Assembly: GCA_964555625.1 (NCBI GenBank)
Contig: CAZKTE010000001.1
Location: 69,528-133,527 of the forward strand
Length of the DNA: 64,000 nt
From: CAZJKE01 sp964555625
GTDB taxonomy: Bacteria > Planctomycetota > Phycisphaerae > Phycisphaerales > SM1A02
Direction: 5' to 3'
Under the pieces are notes generated by a model. That model did no database searches, had not been told where the DNA came from, and worked only from the letters and a program-made list of their open reading frames with translations. Both the position numbers and the translations under genes were made by a program. Every line of letters starts with the position of its first letter. Positions within the stretch are counted from its first letter, which is position 1. Of this stretch, positions 59,151 to 64,000 are shown one piece after another.

Positions 59151-60587
59151 ATGCCGGACCTCGATCGATACAACTCACCGCTCAGCGGCCGCTACGCCTC
59201 GGAGGCAATGCAGGCCATCTGGTCGCCGCGTCGGCGGTACACCACGTGGCGGCGACTGTGGCTTGCCCTGGCCGAATCCCAGGCTCAATTGGGTCTCGAC
59301 ATCAGTCCGGAGCAGCTCTCGCAGTTACGGGCCCACGTCGAGGACATCGATCTGGAGGCAGCCGCGGCCTACGAGCAGAAACTGCGACATGACGTCATGG
59401 CCCATGTCCACGTGCTGGGCGACCAAGCACCGGCGGCCCGGCCGATCATCCACCTTGGGGCCACCAGCCAGTACATCAACTGCAATACCGAGCTCCTGCA
59501 GGTGCGGGACGCCCTCACGCTGATCGCCGCCAAGACGGCTGCCGTCATCGATGCTCTGGGCACGTTCTGCGCGACATGGAGAGACACGCCCACCCTGGGG
59601 CTCACTCACTATCAGCCTGCGCAGCCCACGACCGTGGGCAAGCGAGCCACGCTCTGGGCGCAGGACCTGGCACTGGGACTCGAGGATCTCGAGCATCGCA
59701 TTGACACGCTGCGATTTCGCGGCGTGCGCGGCGCAACAGGCACGCAGGCATCGTTCCTCGATCTGTTCGAGGGTGACGCCGAGAAAGTCGAGCAGCTTGA
59801 CATGCTCGTCACCGAGAAGATGGACTGGCCCGCCGACCGCCGCTACGCCGTCACGGGTCAAACCTACCCGCGCGTCGTTGATGCGCAGGTGCTCTCGGCG
59901 CTTGCGGCGATCGCCGCGGCGACACACAAGTGCGCCACGGACCTGCGGCTGCTTTGCAGCCTCGGTGAGATTGAGGAACCGATCGAGCAGACGCAGATCG
60001 GTTCAAGCGCGATGCCCTACAAGCGAAACCCGATGCGATGCGAGCGGATCTGTTCGCTGGCCCGCTACGTCATGTGCCTCCCGCAGAGCGCCCTTGACAC
60101 TGCAGCCACGCAGTGGATGGAGCGGACACTCGATGACTCGGCTAATCGACGCATCGTGCTGCCCGAAGCGTTCCTCGCGCTCGACGGCGTGCTCGACGTA
60201 CTTCGAAACGTAGCATCCGGGATGGTCGTGCACGAGGCGACGGTGGCCGCCAACCTCGCCGCGCATATGCCCTTCCTGGCCACCGAGCGGATGCTCATGG
60301 AAGCGGTCCGGAATGGCGCAGATCGCCAGGACGCGCACGAGGTCATCAGGCGCCACGCCCACGAGGTTGCCCTGACGATTCGCGATCAGGCTGCGCCAAA
60401 CGACCTCCTGGAGCGGTTGGCGAGCGAGCCGCTGTTTGCTGGAGTCGACACGACCGCCGCGATGAACCCGGCGGGATTCGTCGGTCGAGCGCCCACGCAA
60501 GTCGACGCGTTCCTCGCAGACATCGTCGAGCCGATCCGCGACCGCTACGCGTCGGGTACTCCCGACACGGTCGAATTGCGGGTCTAG
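59151..60587 (+). CDS. purB: Adenylosuccinate lyase, animal-type sequence
   Basis: Splits SAICAR to AICAR and adenylosuccinate to AMP plus fumarate. The 478 residues begin MPDLDRYNSPLSGRYASE. Signature GSSAMPYKRNPMRCERICSL near 284 is the fumarase/lyase superfamily loop; LRHDVMAHVHVLGDQAPA near 76, TTVGKRATLWAQDLALGLED near 158, RGVRGATGTQASFLDLFEGD near 187 and WMERTLDDSANRRIVLPEAF near 323 are close to the human enzyme as I remember it. E. coli and Bacillus PurB look quite different. I prefer the ATG at 59151, since the one at 59136 sits inside a TACAAT element. A rho-independent terminator follows. Confidence 0.94.
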   Translation: MPDLDRYNSPLSGRYASEAMQAIWSPRRRYTTWRRLWLALAESQAQLGLDISPEQLSQLRAHVEDIDLEAAAAYEQKLRHDVMAHVHVLGDQAPAARPIIHLGATSQYINCNTELLQVRDALTLIAAKTAAVIDALGTFCATWRDTPTLGLTHYQPAQPTTVGKRATLWAQDLALGLEDLEHRIDTLRFRGVRGATGTQASFLDLFEGDAEKVEQLDMLVTEKMDWPADRRYAVTGQTYPRVVDAQVLSALAAIAAATHKCATDLRLLCSLGEIEEPIEQTQIGSSAMPYKRNPMRCERICSLARYVMCLPQSALDTAATQWMERTLDDSANRRIVLPEAFLALDGVLDVLRNVASGMVVHEATVAANLAAHMPFLATERMLMEAVRNGADRQDAHEVIRRHAHEVALTIRDQAAPNDLLERLASEPLFAGVDTTAAMNPAGFVGRAPTQVDAFLADIVEPIRDRYASGTPDTVELRV

Positions 60588-60617
60588 GCGCGAGAATCTG
60601 GGCAAAAAGACCGTACG

Positions 60618-60640
60618 AAACCCGAATATGTGCGGGTTTT
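60618..60640 (+). terminator. Intrinsic terminator after purB
   Basis: AAACCCG (60618-60624) and CGGGTTT (60633-60639) form a 7-bp stem with an 8-base loop, followed by a short T-run. It lies about 30 bases after the purB stop. Confidence 0.6.
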
Positions 60641-60764
60641 CTGCTCTCAATTGCCTCGGAAGGCCCATCTGACCGATAAACAGTGCATCCTGAGGCCGCG
60701 AGGTGTGATCACCCCGCGTAGAGACCGCGAATCCACGATTCCGACCAATCGAGAGGACAGACCT

Positions 60765-60983
60765 ATGGAAGCATATGACCGCCTGGTACAGCTCGTGAGC
60801 GAAGTGGCGGACGACGTGGCCAAGTGCGAGGGTGGCAACAAGGCCGCCGGCACCCGCGTCCGCAAGGCCATGCAAGCCGTCAAGGCTGCAGCGCAGGATG
60901 TCCGCAAGGACGTGCTGGGCATGCGGACCGACAGTGGCGGCGGTGGTGGTGGTGGTGGCGAAGCGGCCGGCGGCGGCTGGTAA
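60765..60983 (+). CDS. Hc1-like histone H1 family protein, 72 aa
   Basis: A small basic/helical protein, MEAYDRLVQLVSEVADDVAK at the start and GNKAAGTRVRKAMQAVKAAA in the middle, followed by QDVRKDVLGMR and a Gly-rich end (GGGGGGGGEAAGGGW). The core matches the Chlamydia Hc1/bacterial histone H1-like pattern (GNKAAxxRVRxxxxxLKxxA). Such proteins bind DNA or RNA in the nucleoid; a role here is inferred from similarity alone. The ATG at 60765 has GAGAGGAC about 7 bases upstream and a leader of over 100 bases after the purB terminator, unlike the leaderless genes nearby. Confidence 0.8.
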   Translation: MEAYDRLVQLVSEVADDVAKCEGGNKAAGTRVRKAMQAVKAAAQDVRKDVLGMRTDSGGGGGGGGEAAGGGW

Positions 60984-61066
60984 CCCACACTCCTCATCCG
61001 CACGAGGGCCCGTGGCGACGCGCAGGCGACGCTCGGGCCCTCGTGCTGTAGGCTCCCGGCGCTGCC

Positions 61067-61540
61067 GTGGCCATCGAACCACTCATCGACCTGTCAACGA
61101 TCGATCTCACTGCCACCGCGGTGTCGGAGGAGGAGATCGGCACACTCAACGCGCAGTGCGGGCACATGCGCCAACTCGATCGCGTCGTGTGGCTCAACGA
61201 TGACAGATCGATCGCCGTGGGAGTCAAGCAGGTCCACGACGACGAGTTTTGGGTGGAAGGTCACATTCCCGGGCGGCCCCTGCTGCCGGGCGTGCTCCTG
61301 ATCGAGGCCGCCGCGCAACTCAGCTGCATCCTCTTTCGCAAGAAAGGCGGCGATACGCACTTCCTGGGCTTCACTCGCTGCGACGAGTGCTCGTTTCGCG
61401 GCCAGGTCGTGCCTGGCGACACGCTCGTGCTCGTGAGCGTCGAGCGAAAGTTCCAGCGAAGGCGCTTCGTGTGCGACAGCCAAGGCTTCGTCAACGGTGA
61501 GCTGGTGGTCGACTTGAAGATCACCGGCATGCAGATGTGA
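61067..61540 (+). CDS. 3-hydroxyacyl-ACP dehydratase, FabZ-like
   Basis: A hotdog-fold enzyme of 157 residues. The catalytic helix region reads FWVEGHIPGRPLLPGVLLIE near 63, with the His of GHxPGxPxxPG and the Glu of IEAAAQ that form the FabZ active site. The rest (FTRCDECSFRGQVVPGDTLV, SVERKFQRRRFVCDSQGFVN) is family-like. It could serve fatty acid synthesis or another hydroxyacyl-ACP step. Start GTG at 61067 with TAGGCT 12 bases upstream. It is coupled to manA by a TGATG overlap. Confidence 0.85.
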   Translation: MAIEPLIDLSTIDLTATAVSEEEIGTLNAQCGHMRQLDRVVWLNDDRSIAVGVKQVHDDEFWVEGHIPGRPLLPGVLLIEAAAQLSCILFRKKGGDTHFLGFTRCDECSFRGQVVPGDTLVLVSVERKFQRRRFVCDSQGFVNGELVVDLKITGMQM

Positions 61541-62535
61541 TGGATCCCCATCCCTTAGTGTGCGCGCCGCTGATTGTGCCCAAGGTGTGGGGCGGCCGAC
61601 GCCTCTCCCAGTGGGGAAAGGACCTGCCGCCCGACACCGATGTAGGTGAGTCGTGGGAGATCGCGGATCTGCCCGAGCGCGTTGAGCGGGGCCGATCAGT
61701 CATTTCAGCAGGTCCGCTTGCTGGTCAGACGCTGCGCGATGCGATCACGGCGAACCACGAGGCGATCATGGGTACTGCGACGCTGGTAAATGACGGCTTT
61801 CCGCTGCTGGTGAAGTTTCTCGACGCCGCAACCCACCTCTCGCTCCAGGTACACCCCGACGAGGAATACGCCGCGGCCCACGAGGACGCCTACCTCAAGA
61901 GCGAGGCGTGGGTGATCCTCGAAGCCGAGGTGGGAAGCGTCATCTTCCGAGGACTCAAGGAAGGCGTCGCGGAAGCCGACCTGCGGGCGGCGATCACCGC
62001 CAATTGCGTCGAGGACGTCCTGAATGCCGTCGAGGTCACACCCGGCGAGTGCTACTGGCTGCCCAGCGGAACCTGCCACGCGCTGGGCGGCGGCGTCCTC
62101 GTGGCCGAGGTCCAGACGCCCAGCGACACCACCTTCCGGCTCCATGACTGGGGCCGCGAGGGCCGCGCCATGCACCTCGAAGCAGCCATGGAGTGCATCC
62201 ACTGGGGACCGCCGCCGCCGGTCGTCGCCGAACGTCCACTGGCCAGCGGAGATCTGCTGACCACGCCTCTGGCGACGACGAGTGACTTCACGATCGAGCG
62301 CATCGCAGCCATGGCTGCGACCGTGTTGGAACTTGTCGTGGATGAGGCGCCCGCCGTACTCATGGTGACCGAGGGATCCGGCGTCGTCCGAAGCGACGGG
62401 CCGGTACCGACGCTCGATGCTCCGCGAGGCACGACCATCCTCGTTCCGGCGTCGCTGCAGGGCGCGCAACTGGACCTCGAGGAAGGCGCATCGGTCTTGC
62501 GCATTGATCTTCCCAGTCAACAGCGACTGGCGTGA
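61540..62535 (+). CDS. manA: Mannose-6-phosphate isomerase, type I
   Basis: Interconverts mannose 6-phosphate and fructose 6-phosphate, linking glycolysis to GDP-mannose. The 331 residues: VPKVWGGRRLSQWGKDLP near 13, DVGESWEIADLPE near 34, FLDAATHLSLQVHPDEEYAA near 92 (Gln and His ligands), SEAWVILEAE near 120 and YWLPSGTCHALGGGVLVAEV near 168 (His ligand). The catalytic zinc ligands are therefore present, in contrast to the lost structural zinc sites elsewhere in this window. The ATG at 61540 overlaps the fabZ-like stop. Confidence 0.93.
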   Translation: MDPHPLVCAPLIVPKVWGGRRLSQWGKDLPPDTDVGESWEIADLPERVERGRSVISAGPLAGQTLRDAITANHEAIMGTATLVNDGFPLLVKFLDAATHLSLQVHPDEEYAAAHEDAYLKSEAWVILEAEVGSVIFRGLKEGVAEADLRAAITANCVEDVLNAVEVTPGECYWLPSGTCHALGGGVLVAEVQTPSDTTFRLHDWGREGRAMHLEAAMECIHWGPPPPVVAERPLASGDLLTTPLATTSDFTIERIAAMAATVLELVVDEAPAVLMVTEGSGVVRSDGPVPTLDAPRGTTILVPASLQGAQLDLEEGASVLRIDLPSQQRLA

Positions 62536-62538
62536 CCC

Positions 62539-62778
62539 TCAGGCCGTGATGTCAACGGTGCGACCGACAGCGAGGCGCGTAGCGGCCTCGATGCGGTCAG
62601 CGGCGCGGGCGTAGAGTTGCAGCGGAGCCATGTCCTGCACGGCAATGCCGTCGAACGTCACCACTCCTGGAACATTGGCGGCGACGAGCGATCCAACACC
62701 CGCCGCGGCGCTCGGCACGGGAGCAAGGCCAGAAGTGGCCTGTGCCGCCGCAAACGGGATCGGTCCTTCAATCTGCAT
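62539..62778 (-). CDS. Conserved small planctomycetal protein, 79 aa
   Basis: A 79-residue protein of unknown function. The second half (VPGVVTFDGI, PLQLYARAADRIEAATRLAV, GRTVDITA) resembles short planctomycetal proteins that end in a (R/N)xEAATxxxxGRxxD motif, as I recall them. TACGCT ends 6 bases before the ATG, which supports expression. It is convergent with manA and is upstream of nothing obvious; proS follows on the same strand with 143 bases between. Confidence 0.6.
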   Translation of the reverse strand: MQIEGPIPFAAAQATSGLAPVPSAAAGVGSLVAANVPGVVTFDGIAVQDMAPLQLYARAADRIEAATRLAVGRTVDITA

Positions 62779-62784
62779 GGTTCA

Positions 62785-62790
62785 AGCGTA
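62785..62790 (-). promoter_or_regulatory. -10 element of the small gene at 62778
   Basis: TACGCT on the minus strand, 6 bases before the ATG at 62778, the leaderless spacing seen elsewhere in this window. Confidence 0.45.
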
Positions 62791-62921
62791 CCCGCTTCAT
62801 CCCCGGTCCCGCAAGGCGATCCCCGTACAGATCGCCTCCCACCACCGCGGACACTCTGCATCGACGCTTTGGGCGGCCATCCTTGAGCCGATAACCATTG
62901 CACCGGCGCGATTGTCGTCAA

Positions 62922-64000
62922 TCAGTACGCCTTGGCCCAGGCCACCCGCCGATCGCTGTCGCCGCCGCTGAAGGGGCAGGTACCGGCATCGGCGTCGGCC
63001 TCGAGGGGAATCACACGCAGGGTCACTCCCAGATCCGCCTTGATTGCAGCCTCGGTCTTGGCGTCGCCGGCCCAGTGGGTCCAGGCGAACCCGGTGCCGC
63101 CGCCTTCAAAGTGCGCGGCGAAGGCCTCGCGATCGTCCATCATGTGCGTGTCGGCCTCAACGCGCTTACGTGCGCGCTGCAGCATCCCCTCCTGCATGTC
63201 GTCAAGGATCGTCGTGATCTGCTCCATGAGCGTCTCTCTTGGCCCGGACTCCTTGTCCTTGTGCCCGCGATCGCGGCGGCCCATGAAGACCGCGTCGTCG
63301 GCCATGTCCCGCGGGCCGACCTCGAGGCGGATCGGAATGCCGCGCTTGATCCAGCTCCAGACCTTCTCGCCGCCGCGCATATCACGCTCGTCGATCTCGA
63401 CCTCGATCGATCGGCCGTGGTAGTTGAGAACACCCAGGTCCGCAGCCAGCTTGTGGCAGTAGTTTCGAACGGCCTCCGGGTCGTCGGCCTTGAACGTGAT
63501 GGGCAGGATGACGACGTGCGCCGGCGCGATGCGCGGCGGCAGCGCCAGGCCATCGTCATCGGCGTGGGTCATGACGAGCCCGCCGATGAGGCGCGTCGAG
63601 ACTCCCCAGCTGGTCGTCCATGCGAAGGCGCGCTTCCCTTCCTCGTCCTGGAACTGGATGTTCTGCGCTCGGGCGAAGTTCTGACCAAGGAAGTGTGATG
63701 TCCCCGCCTGTAGCCCCTTGCCATCCTGCATGAGCGCCTCGATGGCCCAGGTGTCAATCGCACCGGGGAACCGCTCCGCCTCGCTCTTGGTGCCCACGAG
63801 AACGGGCATCGCGAGGGTCCCCTCGGAGAAGTCGCGATAGATGTCGAGAATCTGTAGTGCCTCGGCCCGGGCCTCCTGCTCGGTGGCGTGGGCAGTGTGT
63901 CCCTCCGGCCAGAGGAACTCTGTGGTCCGCAGGAAGAGCCGCGTCCGCATCTCCCAACGCATTACGTTGGCCCATTGGTTGATCAGCAGCGGCAGGTCGC
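62922..64000 (-). CDS. proS: Prolyl-tRNA synthetase, archaeal/eukaryotic type, 3' part
   Basis: Class II synthetase; the 5' end is beyond the window, since the frame is open at base 64000 (LLINQWANVMRWEMRTRLFL). Visible are FLWPEGHTAHATEQEARAEA, motif GTSHFLGQNFARAQNIQFQD, TTSWGVSTRLIGGLVMTHAD (motif 3 region), the HGRSIEVEIDERD anticodon domain and a C-terminal domain ending VAWAKAY, characteristic of the archaeal/eukaryotic-type enzyme. In that type a zinc site uses C-x4-C plus C-x2-C. Here the segments are WAGDAKTE and GTCPFSGG, so three of four cysteines are gone. Confidence 0.93.
   Translation of the reverse strand, partial: DLPLLINQWANVMRWEMRTRLFLRTTEFLWPEGHTAHATEQEARAEALQILDIYRDFSEGTLAMPVLVGTKSEAERFPGAIDTWAIEALMQDGKGLQAGTSHFLGQNFARAQNIQFQDEEGKRAFAWTTSWGVSTRLIGGLVMTHADDDGLALPPRIAPAHVVILPITFKADDPEAVRNYCHKLAADLGVLNYHGRSIEVEIDERDMRGGEKVWSWIKRGIPIRLEVGPRDMADDAVFMGRRDRGHKDKESGPRETLMEQITTILDDMQEGMLQRARKRVEADTHMMDDREAFAAHFEGGGTGFAWTHWAGDAKTEAAIKADLGVTLRVIPLEADADAGTCPFSGGDSDRRVAWAKAY

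Overview
The window looks like a scaffold from a GC-rich, Gram-negative planctomycete, most likely of the class Phycisphaerae and probably an environmental assembly. Four things point there. A secreted peptidase ends in the Cys-rich module and paired dockerin-like repeats (GDGVVDVSDIL) typical of that group. One secreted protein carries the planctomycetal C-terminal pattern DPWTG...YSVGNDRNDD. Lipopolysaccharide-core genes (gmhB-like, heptosyltransferase) imply an outer membrane. Several small conserved proteins have the planctomycete character. Two runs of exactly 100 N mark scaffold joins.

Layout. 1-4.5 kb: 3' part of purF, a small ORF, rpsD and a membrane-anchored SurA/PpiD-like protein. 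4.5-16 kb: ileS with a MetG-C-like tRNA-binding gene, a ZIP transporter, tRNA-Ala(CGC), mutS, obg-rpmA and a GNAT acetyltransferase. 16-22.5 kb: a structured region with two DnaA-box-like sites (possible origin), dnaA, a secreted helical-repeat protein, a DegT-family protein without the PLP lysine, a FlgN-like gene and a FliF-like protein fused to a FliG-like C-terminus. 22.5-29.6 kb: three planctomycetal hypotheticals, cdaA-cdaR, tyrS, pheS. 29.6-44.1 kb: the S10-spc-alpha ribosomal cluster on the minus strand (rpsJ to rplQ, with secY, infA, rpmJ and rpoA), read from a clear TTGACA/TAGAAT promoter. 44.2-64 kb: secreted proteins, a family 2 glycosyltransferase, a lysyl-endopeptidase-like protease, a YhaM-like nuclease, nnrD, a transglutaminase-like protein, lysS, an SDR, phosphofructokinase, gmhB/heptosyltransferase, plsY, a UbiA-like protein, purB, an Hc1-like protein, a FabZ-like dehydratase, manA and the 3' part of proS.

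Most genes are housekeeping, so the interesting signals lie in how they deviate. (1) Structural zinc sites are eroded in several unrelated proteins (IleS, ProS, S14, L36, S4, GmhB), while the catalytic metal ligands of ManA remain. (2) Many transcription units outside the ribosomal cluster have a TANNNT -10 element 6-9 bases before the start codon, which predicts leaderless mRNAs and decides several starts. (3) S5, L15, L17 and RpoA end in acidic low-complexity tails. (4) FliF and FliG appear joined in one polypeptide. (5) A DegT-family protein has lost its catalytic lysine, and CdaA has DLG where DGA is expected. (6) PurB resembles the animal-type enzyme.

All product calls come from reading motifs and remembered family sequences; no database search was possible.
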